This document shows positions 16,552-24,967 of a DNA stretch of 64,000 nucleotides, one piece after another. Within the stretch, counting starts at the first letter, position 1. Each line of letters opens with the position of its first letter. Source of the stretch: Oscillospiraceae bacterium (GTDB lineage: Bacteria; Bacillota; Clostridia; Oscillospirales; Ruminococcaceae); the NCBI GenBank assembly GCA_017550285.1, contig JAFZPP010000017.1, positions 1 to 64,000 of the forward strand, read 5' to 3'. The notes under the pieces were generated by a model. The model was not told the origin of the DNA and ran no database searches. It saw only the letters and a list, made by a program, of their open reading frames with translations. The position numbers were made by a program, and so were the translations under genes.

Positions 16552-16758
16552 ATGGCAGCAAAAAAGCAGGTTCCGCTGCGGCTCTCCGAAAAGCTCTATG
16601 ATGCCATTGCCGCATGGGCTGAGGATGATTTCCGCTCCGTCAACGGGCAGATTGAATACCTGCTGACGGAATGTGTCAAGCAGCGAAAGAAAAACGGAAA
16701 ATATGTCGGCGAGGAGATCGACGCACCGCCCGATCTCGACATCGGCAAATTCAGTTGA
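16552..16758 (+). CDS. Small ribbon-helix-helix (Arc/MetJ-like) DNA-binding protein
   Basis: The 68-residue protein begins MAAKKQVPLRLSEKLYDAI, a beta strand with alternating polar residues as in Arc-type repressors. Two helices follow (AAWAEDDF and SVNGQIEYLLTECVKQRKK), with the conserved SVNGQIEYLL turn between them. The last 20 residues are acidic and look unstructured. RHH proteins act as dimers that insert the strand into the DNA major groove. It is translated directly after the SPFH protein; such pairs recur in Firmicutes. Control of the palindrome at 15458 is inferred. Confidence 0.85.
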   Translation: MAAKKQVPLRLSEKLYDAIAAWAEDDFRSVNGQIEYLLTECVKQRKKNGKYVGEEIDAPPDLDIGKFS

Positions 16759-16774
16759 TAACCGTATACAACAA

Positions 16775-16812
16775 AATCCGCGAAGTCAAACTGGCTTCGC
16801 GGATTGTTTTTT
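16775..16812. terminator. Bidirectional rho-independent terminator
   Basis: AATCCGCGAAG pairs perfectly with CTTCGCGGATT around an 8-base loop, followed by GTTTTTTT on the plus strand. It also serves the convergent peptidase gene, whose stop codon touches it. Confidence 0.9.
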
Positions 16813-18916
16813 ATGCTGCGGTTGTTGTTTTTGTTGTGGACACCGTTGTCTGTACAGCGGTTGTTGTTTTCGCAGTTGCTGCACTGGTTACTGCCGCAGT
16901 TGTCGCAGTCGCAGCCTTTGTGGTAGTTGCTGCCTTTGTAGTGGTGGACGCTGCTGTTGTCTTCGGGGGCGCTGCGGTAGTGGTCGCGGCGGTCGAATTT
17001 TGCGTTGTGGTTCTGGCGGTTGTAGTTGCTGCGGTTGTGGTTGCAGCGGCAGTTGTTGCAATCGTTTTTGCGGTGGTAGTTGTTGTAGTCGTTTTTGTAG
17101 TGGTGGCAGTAGTAGTTGATGTGGTAGTTGTTGTTGTCGTAGTCGTCGTTGTCGTAGTCGTCGTTGTCGTAGTCGTCGTTGTCGTGGTTTCCGGATCGAG
17201 CAGATGCTCCCAGCCGACTTCACGCTGCGCAACCGTATTCGTCACATAATACAGCAGAATCATCTGCGCATCTGCGACCGTCAGATCGCCGCTGCCGTCG
17301 ATATCCGCATTTTCAAAGCCGTGCAGATCAACCGGCGCACTCTCAAAGCCGGAAAGCGACGAGATATACCGATCGAGCACAAGCTGCGCGTCGATATTGT
17401 CAATCCGGTCGTCAATATTGAAATCGCCGCGCTGATAAATCTTCTCCCAGTGTGCATACAGCGTGTGCGCATCGGTATTCGTCAGCTTCGTGCTGCCGGT
17501 GATCTGCTGCGGCGGTTCGGCATCCTGCTCCTCCGCGGCATCCGGCTGTGTTTCCGGCTGATCGGTCTCCTGCGGCTGCGTATACCACCCAAGGAACTTC
17601 CACCAGCTGCGCTGCGGAACGGGCAGTTCGCCGTATGTGCCCGGATAATGCACGGTCTCCGGCGCATTCTCCACCGTACCGCCTGCCGCATCAAAGGAAA
17701 TCGGCACATCACCGCTGACCGAGACAGCATATGCCGCAGGCTCGAGCTTGCCGTAGCTGTTGGCAATCTCGGCGGAAAGCGCATATTCGCCCGGCAGCTC
17801 CGGCGTCCAGACATCCGTTGCCTCACTGTCTTTCAGTACGCGCACCGTGCGCAGATCGCGGTACTGCTCGCCGTTTCTGCGGATATGAACGATCTGCTCC
17901 GTCGAAAGGTCACTGGAAAGTGTCAGGTCAATCGGCTTGCCGGTCTCCCCTTTTTCCGCGGAGATTTTGAAATCCGCTTTCTCCGGCGCGCCCTCATAGA
18001 CATGGAACACAAAATCCGGACTGTCGATCATGCCGAACTCATTTGCGCCGGTCACATAGCAGGAATAATCGCCGACCGGCAGCTGATAACGAAAATGCTG
18101 CCGCGAGGAAAGCGCGTAATCACGAACATAAAGCGTTGAAAGCCGCTCGCCGTCCTTGTCATTGATGCCGAGCGCGAAGGTATTGCGCGTATCGCTGTCA
18201 GCAACAAAATCAATGACCTCATTTGCACCGGCATAGTCGATACCGCTGTTCAGCCCGACCTCTGCACGCTCCGGTGCTTTCGTATTCGAGAGCAGAATAT
18301 ACCACGAACCGGCAGTCTTGCCCTGACTGAGTTTCTGCCCCGAAACCCAGCTGTCGCCGGAAAGTCCGCGGCTGTCAGAAACAGCGCTCTCAATGACATG
18401 ATAGGTCTGATTCTCTTCATTGTAGCCCGTCACGGCAATGAAATGCCCCGGCACATGCAGCACGATCACGCCGCCTGTTTTCAGATGATTGATCGCGGCG
18501 GGCTGGGTCACGGTGCCGAAATACTCCTTGCCGAGCGTAAAATGAAATTTCTCGCCGAATTTCTTTTCGATATTTGCATAGAGAATATCGCGGTAGGTGC
18601 CGCCCCCGCCCGGACGGAATGCACCGATTTCATATGCCCACTGCGCAACCTCGACCGCATCGGCTTCGGTGCCGTTGAGGCCGTAGAGCGCATTGCAGAA
18701 GGAGAAAATGCCGCAGGCAGAGGTATACATGGAGTTGCCGGTTGTGGCATAGCCGTCCCATGTGACATCCTTCCATTTTGCCTCCCACTGGTTATAGAGT
18801 CTGCCGTCTGCGGCTTCTGCACAGAGCGGCGCGGTTGTCAGATGCGGAAAGCCGAGCAGCACCGTGCAGCAGAGCACAGCAGCCGTCAGCGTGCCGATGA
18901 TTTTTTTCCCGTTCAT
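16811..18916 (-). CDS. Secreted C39-like cysteine peptidase with InlB-type repeat, dockerin and Thr-rich tail
   Basis: The protein has 701 residues. A signal peptide covers about 1-36. A papain-like C39 domain follows, with Cys68 in TSACGIFSFCNALYG and His158 in HVPGHFIAVTGY. Beta-rich regions at about 215-400 are unassigned. A Listeria-Bacteroides (InlB B) repeat runs from ISFDAAGGTV (about 407) to TLYAHWEK (about 492), interrupted by an acidic Pro/Gln/Glu insertion. A dockerin has loops GDFNIDDRIDNIDA (497-510) and ADIDGSGDLTVADA (537-550). The last 125 residues are almost all Thr and Ala. It is probably a cellulosome-attached or cell-surface protease; a peptidoglycan amidase-like role is possible. 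Confidence 0.87.
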   Translation of the reverse strand: MNGKKIIGTLTAAVLCCTVLLGFPHLTTAPLCAEAADGRLYNQWEAKWKDVTWDGYATTGNSMYTSACGIFSFCNALYGLNGTEADAVEVAQWAYEIGAFRPGGGGTYRDILYANIEKKFGEKFHFTLGKEYFGTVTQPAAINHLKTGGVIVLHVPGHFIAVTGYNEENQTYHVIESAVSDSRGLSGDSWVSGQKLSQGKTAGSWYILLSNTKAPERAEVGLNSGIDYAGANEVIDFVADSDTRNTFALGINDKDGERLSTLYVRDYALSSRQHFRYQLPVGDYSCYVTGANEFGMIDSPDFVFHVYEGAPEKADFKISAEKGETGKPIDLTLSSDLSTEQIVHIRRNGEQYRDLRTVRVLKDSEATDVWTPELPGEYALSAEIANSYGKLEPAAYAVSVSGDVPISFDAAGGTVENAPETVHYPGTYGELPVPQRSWWKFLGWYTQPQETDQPETQPDAAEEQDAEPPQQITGSTKLTNTDAHTLYAHWEKIYQRGDFNIDDRIDNIDAQLVLDRYISSLSGFESAPVDLHGFENADIDGSGDLTVADAQMILLYYVTNTVAQREVGWEHLLDPETTTTTTTTTTTTTTTTTTTTTTTSTTTATTTKTTTTTTTAKTIATTAAATTTAATTTARTTTQNSTAATTTAAPPKTTAASTTTKAATTTKAATATTAAVTSAATAKTTTAVQTTVSTTKTTTAA
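17133..17187 (+). repeat. 15-base tandem repeat coding for polythreonine
   Basis: The unit GTTGTCGTAGTCGTC occurs three times in full plus a ten-base partial copy. On the coding strand it encodes five threonines per unit, so copy number can change without shifting the frame. Confidence 0.85.
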
Positions 18917-18989
18917 TCAGTTCCTCCGGATTTATTTTTGTTTTATTATTATACGCCGGAAATGTGATGATTTTGTGAAAGCAGGCAAC

Positions 18990-19060
18990 GCCTGCATGAA
19001 TTGATCTAAAGATGGCAGTGCCGCCCTCCATTGATCTAAAGCCCGCCGGTGGGCATTCCG
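18990..19060 (-). repeat. REP-like dispersed element, two motif copies
   Basis: The minus strand carries GGCGGGCTTTAGATCAAT and then TTTAGATCAATTC, each followed by a short GC-rich palindrome (GGGCGGCACTGCC and CAGGCGTTGCCTG). The same motif occurs at 28540-28760. Confidence 0.6.
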
Positions 19061-19145
19061 AAAATGAAGTCCTCCATTCTACTTTCTCCCACACTTCCCT
19101 CTCCACACTCCTCTCTCCGCACTTCTCACTCACTCCTTTCTCCTC

Positions 19146-19174
19146 TTGCACTTTTCGTGAATATGTGCTATAAT
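19146..19174 (+). promoter_or_regulatory. Sigma-A promoter for the ACT/UPF0210 genes
   Basis: TTGCAC is followed after 17 bases by TATAAT, with a TGC extended -10 directly before it. Confidence 0.8.
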
Positions 19175-19235
19175 ATAGAAGTATGCTCCGGCGGACCGCC
19201 GGAACCCTTTATTTTTCGGAAGGAGGCTTTCCCCT

Positions 19236-19505
19236 ATGAAAGCAGTCATTACAGTCATCGGTCATGATACCGTCGGAATTCTGCATAAGGTCAGCGGCAT
19301 CTGCGCTGAGAAAAATGCAAACGTCATCGAGGTGACGCAGAGTGTTTTGCAGGATTTATTTGCCATGTTCATGCTCGTCGATATCCGCGGCATCAGCTGT
19401 GAATTCTCGGAGCTCTCCGAAGCCCTGACCGCACTCGGCAAGGAGCTCGGTCTCTCGATCCACGTCATGCACGAGGATATTTTCAACTCTATGCACCGCA
19501 TCTGA
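19236..19505 (+). CDS. ACT domain protein (UPF0237 family)
   Basis: The 89-residue protein is a stand-alone ACT domain. It starts MKAVITVIGHDTVGILHKVSG, contains the predicted ligand loop NANVIEVTQSVLQDLF and ends with HVMHEDIFNSMHRI, as in UPF0237 proteins. ACT domains bind small molecules, often amino acids, and regulate partners. It lies 15 bases upstream of the UPF0210 gene, a pairing that is conserved in many Firmicutes and archaea. Its ligand is unknown. GGAGG precedes ATG 19236. Confidence 0.93.
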   Translation: MKAVITVIGHDTVGILHKVSGICAEKNANVIEVTQSVLQDLFAMFMLVDIRGISCEFSELSEALTALGKELGLSIHVMHEDIFNSMHRI

Positions 19506-19520
19506 TTTTGGGAGGATACT

Positions 19521-20879
19521 ATGCTCAATACCTCTGATATACTCGAAACAATCCGCATGATTCAGGACGAATGCCTTGATATCCGCACGATCACCATGGG
19601 CATTTCGCTGCTGGACTGCTGTGCGGAGGATATGCACACCGTCTGCGACCGCGTCTATGAGAAAATCACACGCAAGGCGGAAAAGCTCGTCGCAACCGGT
19701 CAGCAGATCGAGACCGAATACGGCATCCCGATCATCAACAAGCGTATTTCGATCACCCCTGCCGCCATGCTCGTCTCTGCAACCAGAGGCGGTGATCCGG
19801 TTCTGCTCGCACGCACCTTGCAGCGCGCTGCAGAGACAACCGGCGTCAATTTCATCGGCGGTTTCTCCGCACTCGTCCACAAGGGCTTCTCTGCCGGCGA
19901 TGAGGCTCTGATCCGTGCGATTCCGCAGGCACTTGCCGAGACCTCGAATCTCTGCGCTTCGGTCAATGTCGGCTCGACGAAAGCCGGCATCAACATGGAT
20001 GCCGTCCGGCTCATGGGCGAGATCGTCCGTGAATCCGCCGAGCTGACCGCCGATCAGCAGTGCTTCGGTCCTGCAAAGCTGGTCGTGCTCTGCAATGCGC
20101 CGGAGGATAACCCCTTCATGGCAGGCGCATTCCACGGCGTCGGCGAGCCGGACTGCGAGGTCCATGTCGGCGTATCGGGTCCGGGCGTTGTCCGCGCGGC
20201 AATCGAAAAATATCCCGATGCATCCATTGACGAGCTTGCGAATATCATCAAGCGCACGGCTTTCAAGATCACGCGCATGGGTCAGCTCGTCGGTACGCGC
20301 GCATCCAAAATGCTCGGCGTTCCGTTCGGCATTGTCGATCTTTCGCTTGCCCCGACCCCTGCTGTCGGCGACAGCGTTGCACATATCCTCGAGGGCATGG
20401 GACTCTCGATCTGCGGTATGCACGGCACAACGGCTGCACTCGCACTGCTCAATGATGCGGTCAAGAAGGGCGGCGTCATGGCATCGTCCAGCGTCGGCGG
20501 TCTCTCGGGCGCATTCATCCCCGTTTCGGAGGATGCCGGCATGATCGACGCGGCAAATTCGCGCGTTCTCTCCATCGAAAAGCTCGAGGCAATGACCGCG
20601 GTCTGCTCGGTCGGTCTGGATATGATCGTCATTCCGGGTGATACGCCTGCTTCGACGATCTCCGCGATCATCGCAGACGAAGCCGCAATCGGCATGGTCA
20701 ACAGCAAGACAACCGCTGTCCGTGTGATTCCGGCAATCGGCAAAAAGGAAGGCGAGGAGCTCGATTTCGGCGGTCTGTTCGGCAAGGGTCCGGTCATGCC
20801 GGTACGCCGTGAAAGCGCCGATAAGTTTATTTCGCGCGGCGGCAGAATCCCTGCCCCGATGCAGAGCCTGAAAAACTGA
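19521..20879 (+). CDS. PFL-like family protein UPF0210 (DUF711)
   Basis: The protein has 452 residues, typical for UPF0210. It begins with helix [23 protein letters not shown] and has the family stretches [40 protein letters not shown] and [10 protein letters not shown]. The family is structurally related to pyruvate-formate-lyase-like glycyl radical folds, but I see no radical loop of a true PFL, and its reaction is not known to me. It is co-transcribed with the ACT protein upstream, probably its regulator. GGGAGG precedes ATG 19521. Confidence 0.93.
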   Translation: MLNTSDILETIRMIQDECLDIRTITMGISLLDCCAEDMHTVCDRVYEKITRKAEKLVATGQQIETEYGIPIINKRISITPAAMLVSATRGGDPVLLARTLQRAAETTGVNFIGGFSALVHKGFSAGDEALIRAIPQALAETSNLCASVNVGSTKAGINMDAVRLMGEIVRESAELTADQQCFGPAKLVVLCNAPEDNPFMAGAFHGVGEPDCEVHVGVSGPGVVRAAIEKYPDASIDELANIIKRTAFKITRMGQLVGTRASKMLGVPFGIVDLSLAPTPAVGDSVAHILEGMGLSICGMHGTTAALALLNDAVKKGGVMASSSVGGLSGAFIPVSEDAGMIDAANSRVLSIEKLEAMTAVCSVGLDMIVIPGDTPASTISAIIADEAAIGMVNSKTTAVRVIPAIGKKEGEELDFGGLFGKGPVMPVRRESADKFISRGGRIPAPMQSLKN

Positions 20880-20923
20880 TTGCCGTACCGCTGCATCATC
20901 ATATTATTGTTCGGAGGTATCCA

Positions 20924-21226
20924 ATGAAACCTGTCATTCTCAGTGCAGACAGTGAACGGATGCTGTACTCTGTTCCGGATGTCGTTGCAGAGCATCTGCG
21001 TGAATACTGTCTGGAATTTTGCAGCAAGTGGCTTCCGGAAAGTCCGGATGCTGCGCCCTACAGACAAAACGGCTGTCTGTGCTATACAGAAGCCGATTTC
21101 ATTGCATATCTGAACAAATATTTGTTTCCGGATGAGCCCTCCGTACTGATCAGAAATCTCGGCTTTCCGGATTATGAATCCGGTCTGCCGAAGGAATACG
21201 ATGCGATACCGCGGTTCAATTTCTGA
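20924..21226 (+). CDS. Small hypothetical protein
   Basis: This 100-residue protein has no recognised family. It begins MKPVILSADSERMLYSVPD, a beta-helix pattern, and carries four cysteines (in EYCLEFC and GCLC). The middle segment YTEADFIAYLNKYLFPDE precedes a proline-rich end (LPKEYDAIPRFNF). There is no signal peptide or membrane helix. GGAGG is positioned before ATG 20924 and the gene starts 44 bases after the UPF0210 stop, so it may be in that transcript. Confidence 0.7.
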   Translation: MKPVILSADSERMLYSVPDVVAEHLREYCLEFCSKWLPESPDAAPYRQNGCLCYTEADFIAYLNKYLFPDEPSVLIRNLGFPDYESGLPKEYDAIPRFNF

Positions 21227-21327
21227 TAGCCGATCCTTCCAGAAGCAGCGTGTTTTCTGAGTTTTCATATACATTTATCATGATGCATATGATACATACA
21301 AAGCCCCAAAACCGAAAGAATAATCAC

Positions 21328-22539
21328 ATGAAGTCAATACTGAAATACTGTATCGCCATGCTGCCCGCAGTCGGCATGGCGATTCTTTGCGGATGCAGTT
21401 TCGGCGAGGAAATCACGGCTATGCACGATGATTCGCGCGTGATCGAATACCCCGAGGGTGCCGTCACCACGACAACCGAAACGACCGTCACAACCACGAC
21501 GACGAATGTCTGGACGCCGCCGGATGACCCGTCGCTCACGGAACTGCTCGATACGCTCAGTCTCGAGCGCAAGGCGGCACAGATGATTCTCGTCGGATGC
21601 ACGGATCAGAACGTCGGCAATGATGTCTGCGAAAAGGGTGCAGGCGGTCTCTGCCTGTTTGCACAGCCGTTTGCATACAAAACCGCAGACGAGGTGCGCA
21701 GTATGACTGCCGGTTTTCAGGATGCGGCAAGGATTCCGCTGCTGCTCTCGGTCGATGAGGAAGGCGGCTCGGTCTGCCGCGTCAGCCTGAATCCGAATCT
21801 GCGTGAGACGAATTTCTGGAGTCCGCGGTTCCTGTTTGAACAAGGCGGCTGGGACCTCATCCGCAGCGATACCGAAGAAAAGGCAGCATTTCTGCTTGAT
21901 CTCGGGCTCAATGTCAATCTTGCACCGGTCTGCGATGTGCCGTTCAATACATGGGATTTCATCTATCCGCGCTGTTTCAGCATCGATGCAGAGGAGACTG
22001 CCGAATACATTGACACGGTCGTTTCGATCATGAAAGAACAGAAGCTCGGCTGCTCGCTCAAGCACTTTCCGGGCTACGGCGGCAGTGCCGACACGCATCT
22101 GAATATGGCGTATGATGCGCGTGAATACAGTGAATTTGCATCGCGCGATCTGCTGCCGTTTCTCGCAGGCATTGAAGCAGGTGCCGATTCGGTCATGGTG
22201 ACACACAATATTGTCGAATGCATGGACAGCGAACAGCCTGCATCACTCTCGCCGGAGGTACACCGCATTCTGCGCGAGGAGCTCGGCTTCCGCGGCGTCA
22301 TCATCACAGATGATCTCGGAATGAACGCAATTACGCAGTTTACGAACGGACAGAATCCGGCGGTTGCAGCCGTGCTCGCAGGCAATGATCTGCTCTGCTA
22401 TGCCGATTTTGACGGCTCTGTCGCGGCAATTACCGAAGCAGTCCGTGACGGCACGATTGACGAGGATCAGCTTGACGCATCCGTTCTGCGGATTCTCAAA
22501 TGGAAGCAGTCGCTCGGTCTGCTGGAGGATGTATCATGA
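21328..22539 (+). CDS. GH3-type glycoside hydrolase lipoprotein, first of a tandem pair
   Basis: The 403-residue protein has a lipoprotein signal ending LCGC, a short threonine-rich linker and a single GH3 N-terminal (NagZ-like) catalytic barrel. It has DEEGGSVCRVS, NLAPVCDVP, the general-acid motif KHFPGYGGSADTH (His-Asp of the NagZ loop) and the nucleophile region ITDDLGM. These features fit beta-N-acetylglucosaminidases of the NagZ group, so release of sugars from peptidoglycan or chitin-like glycans at the cell surface is likely. The C-terminal GH3 domain is absent. ATG 21328 lacks a strong ribosome site. The stop overlaps the start of the paralogue by four bases (ATGA). Confidence 0.88.
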   Translation: MKSILKYCIAMLPAVGMAILCGCSFGEEITAMHDDSRVIEYPEGAVTTTTETTVTTTTTNVWTPPDDPSLTELLDTLSLERKAAQMILVGCTDQNVGNDVCEKGAGGLCLFAQPFAYKTADEVRSMTAGFQDAARIPLLLSVDEEGGSVCRVSLNPNLRETNFWSPRFLFEQGGWDLIRSDTEEKAAFLLDLGLNVNLAPVCDVPFNTWDFIYPRCFSIDAEETAEYIDTVVSIMKEQKLGCSLKHFPGYGGSADTHLNMAYDAREYSEFASRDLLPFLAGIEAGADSVMVTHNIVECMDSEQPASLSPEVHRILREELGFRGVIITDDLGMNAITQFTNGQNPAVAAVLAGNDLLCYADFDGSVAAITEAVRDGTIDEDQLDASVLRILKWKQSLGLLEDVS

Positions 22540-24008
22540 AACGGCGGCTGTTCTGTGCGCTGACTGCCGGTCTGCTGCTGACCGCCTGCGGCGCTGAGAC
22601 AACGGATGAGGAGCATTCCATGATTGACGATCTCATGATCGAGGAAATGTCTGCGGAAACAGAAACCGAAGCGCCCGAAACAACCGATACTGCCGCATCC
22701 CTGACAACGGAACCGGAAACATTCACAGATACGCAAAAACAGACACAGCAGTCCCGCACCGTGACAACGACGGCTGCATCAACGACACAGGCTTCCAAGA
22801 AAACCGAAGGACAGTCTGTGCAGATCATTCAGATCATCCGCGGGGAGGAGTCCCCTGCGACCACAAAAACGCAGCGCACGACCGGTACAACCGTCAGCAC
22901 AACCGGCACCGGCAAAACAACATCCGCAAAGCGCACAACCTCAGCATTAACCACAAAAACCGCCGCAGCATCCACCGTCACAACGACAACCGAAGCACCG
23001 CAGCCGCTTGATATAGAGGGGCGTCTGCGCGCCATGTCGCTGCATGAAAAGGCGGAGCAAATGATGATCTCGAGCGCCGCGGATGAAGCGACCGCTGCCG
23101 CTGCAATCCGGCGCGGCGCCGGTGCGATGTGTCTGTTCGCGGGCGCATTCAGCGGCAAATCGGCAGCCGCAGTGCAGGCTATGACCGCACGCTTGCAGGC
23201 GGCGGCGAAAACGCCCGTGCTGATTGCCGTCGATGAGGAGGGCGGACCGGTCAACCGCGTCAGTCTGAATCCGCAGCTTCGCGCTGCACCGTTCCGCAAC
23301 AGCCGCTTCATTTTCGACGAAGGCGGCTGGGATGCACTGCGCGGCGATACCGCAGAGAAAGCCGATCTGCTGCTCTCGCTCGGCGTCAATGTCAATCTCG
23401 GACCGGTCTGCGATGTGCCGGTCGATCCCTCGAATTATATCTACAGCCGAACCTTCGGTCTGAACCCGCACGAGACCGCGGATTATGCCGATGTTGTTGT
23501 CTCGGAGATGCGTGCGCACAGGCTCGGCTCGGTGCTCAAGCACTTCCCCGGCTACGGCGGCAGCATCGACACGCATCAGTTTATGGCGTATGATACGCGC
23601 GATTACAGTGCCTTCACGGAAAGTGATTTCCTGCCGTTTCTCGCGGGCATCCGTGCCGGTGCGGATGCGGTCATGGTCAGCCATAATATCGTCAACTGCA
23701 TGGACCCTGAGCATCCTGCATCGCTCTCTCCCGAGGTGCACCGGATTCTGCGCGAGGAGCTTGGCTTCACCGGCGTTATCATGACTGACGACCTCGGCAT
23801 GAATGCGATCAATCTCTATACCGGCGGTCAGAATGCCGCAGTCGCAGCCGTACTTGCAGGCAATGACTTTGTCATGTTCGCAGACGATACGGCATCGGCA
23901 GACGCAATCGTTGCAGCGGTCGAATCGGGGCTCATCTCCGAGGAACAAATCAACGAATCCGTCCTGCGCATCCTCCGCTGGAAGCAATCGCTCGGACTGA
24001 TCGAATAG
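22536..24008 (+). CDS. GH3-type glycoside hydrolase lipoprotein, second of a tandem pair
   Basis: The 490-residue paralogue has a lipobox LTAC after a short signal (MKRRLFCALTAGLLLTAC). A long Thr/Ser/Lys-rich linker follows (about 25-160), longer than in its neighbour. The GH3 barrel has DEEGGPVNRVS, NLGPVCDVPVDP, KHFPGYGGSIDTH and MTDDLGM, so the active-site residues of NagZ-type enzymes are intact. The first copy reads ITDDLGM and KHFPGYGGSADTH at the same places, showing duplication. The two are translationally coupled; GGAGG lies just before ATG 22536. A surface N-acetylhexosaminidase is likely; plant beta-glucosidase activity is less likely. Confidence 0.9.
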   Translation: MKRRLFCALTAGLLLTACGAETTDEEHSMIDDLMIEEMSAETETEAPETTDTAASLTTEPETFTDTQKQTQQSRTVTTTAASTTQASKKTEGQSVQIIQIIRGEESPATTKTQRTTGTTVSTTGTGKTTSAKRTTSALTTKTAAASTVTTTTEAPQPLDIEGRLRAMSLHEKAEQMMISSAADEATAAAAIRRGAGAMCLFAGAFSGKSAAAVQAMTARLQAAAKTPVLIAVDEEGGPVNRVSLNPQLRAAPFRNSRFIFDEGGWDALRGDTAEKADLLLSLGVNVNLGPVCDVPVDPSNYIYSRTFGLNPHETADYADVVVSEMRAHRLGSVLKHFPGYGGSIDTHQFMAYDTRDYSAFTESDFLPFLAGIRAGADAVMVSHNIVNCMDPEHPASLSPEVHRILREELGFTGVIMTDDLGMNAINLYTGGQNAAVAAVLAGNDFVMFADDTASADAIVAAVESGLISEEQINESVLRILRWKQSLGLIE

Positions 24009-24035
24009 TATGTCCTGTTTTATGATAATACAAAT

Positions 24036-24078
24036 AAAGCCGCTCAATCCACGCTGATACGTGAAATTGAGCGGCTTT
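24036..24078. terminator. Bidirectional hairpin terminator, near-copy of 1740-1783
   Basis: AAAGCCGCTCAAT and ATTGAGCGGCTTT form a perfect 13-base stem. The inner part differs from the other copy by changes that keep pairing (GCG/CGC becomes ACG/CGT). It separates two convergent genes. Confidence 0.75.
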
Positions 24079-24080
24079 CC

Positions 24081-24800
24081 TTATTTATGCCGATCGGGCT
24101 GCTTCTCTCTGTTCAAATACCAAAAGAGGAATACAATCAAAAGGATTGCAGATAGAATACCGGCGAAGACACCCACAAAGAAGCGCAGCAGCTTGGATTC
24201 TGACGTGCCCATGTCAAAAAGCGTAAATACAGCGAGCAGACAATTTGTTATAAGCGCAGTCAATGTGTCCTTTGTCTTTTGACTCGTGCATGAAAACCCG
24301 CTGCACTTCATTTTCAGCCATCTCAGAAACGCTTTCGGACGTACTTTTCGATTACGGCACAGCGATACAGCAAATATCTCTCCGCATAAAAATGCAATCA
24401 GGATACTTGCTGCATCATAGTATTTCAGCAGCAAAATACCGACTGTCTGCACAATCAGCATACTTTGATAACATACAGCATAGATTTCATCTGTCATTCC
24501 GGATTGACCTGTCAGATGCTGAACGATCTTATGAAACAGAAGAAAAACAAAACAATATACAATCGGAGAGAGACTGTTCTTCCAGTCCCCAAAACACCCG
24601 CTCTCATCCAAAACATAACTGAACATAAGATTCAGATACAGTCCGATTGCCATAAATCCATTATACGCCGCGATATTCAGAACCGTGACCGGATTCAGTG
24701 AAAAGCCGGATTTCTTTTTTCTGCCGGAATTGATCCACTTCAAATAGATCAACAAACTTACTGTGAAACCAATGATAAAACCGAACCCGAATTTCAGCAT
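24081..24800 (-). CDS. Polytopic membrane protein of unknown function
   Basis: The 239-residue protein has about six hydrophobic segments and basic loops (SGRKKKSG, NRKVRPKAF) that suggest cytosolic connections. I recognise no transporter or enzyme motif. Base composition is visibly richer in A+T than in the genes around it, which may reflect recent acquisition. ATG 24800 was chosen because GGGGGAG precedes it and the first helix (LKFGFGFIIGFTVSLLIYL) begins immediately. It is downstream of the rpsU terminator and convergent with the GH3 genes. Confidence 0.72.
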   Translation of the reverse strand: MLKFGFGFIIGFTVSLLIYLKWINSGRKKKSGFSLNPVTVLNIAAYNGFMAIGLYLNLMFSYVLDESGCFGDWKNSLSPIVYCFVFLLFHKIVQHLTGQSGMTDEIYAVCYQSMLIVQTVGILLLKYYDAASILIAFLCGEIFAVSLCRNRKVRPKAFLRWLKMKCSGFSCTSQKTKDTLTALITNCLLAVFTLFDMGTSESKLLRFFVGVFAGILSAILLIVFLFWYLNREKQPDRHK

Positions 24801-24821
24801 GGATACTCCCCCATTCAAAGC

Positions 24822-24862
24822 ACAAAAAACACAGCACCGCAAAACCGCGATGCTGTGTCTTT
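24822..24862 (-). terminator. Terminator after rpsU
   Basis: On the minus strand ACACAGCA and TGCTGTGT flank an inner CGCGGTTTTGCGG hairpin, followed by six Ts. It lies about 105 bases after the rpsU stop. Confidence 0.8.
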
Positions 24863-24967
24863 TCTTGTTTCGTCATGATCCCGTATGTGATATATACAGG
24901 GCAACGGAATTCTCGCTCCTGCACGAAGCGCAGCGCGCAGCGGCACGGCGAACGACTCCCGACGACA

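Larger units (their letters stand above)
18917..19235. other. Divergent intergenic region with repeat, pyrimidine tract and promoters
   Basis: Next to the peptidase start there is a minus-strand TATAAT at 18948-18953 without a clear -35 box. The middle holds REP-like repeats (18990-19060). A near-pure pyrimidine stretch follows (19070-19152), and the ACT-gene promoter overlaps its end. No gene is visible. Confidence 0.6.

Noticed and set aside
17130-17190. CRISPR-like array because of short regular repeats
   Set aside because: The units are directly adjacent without spacers and encode threonines in a real gene.
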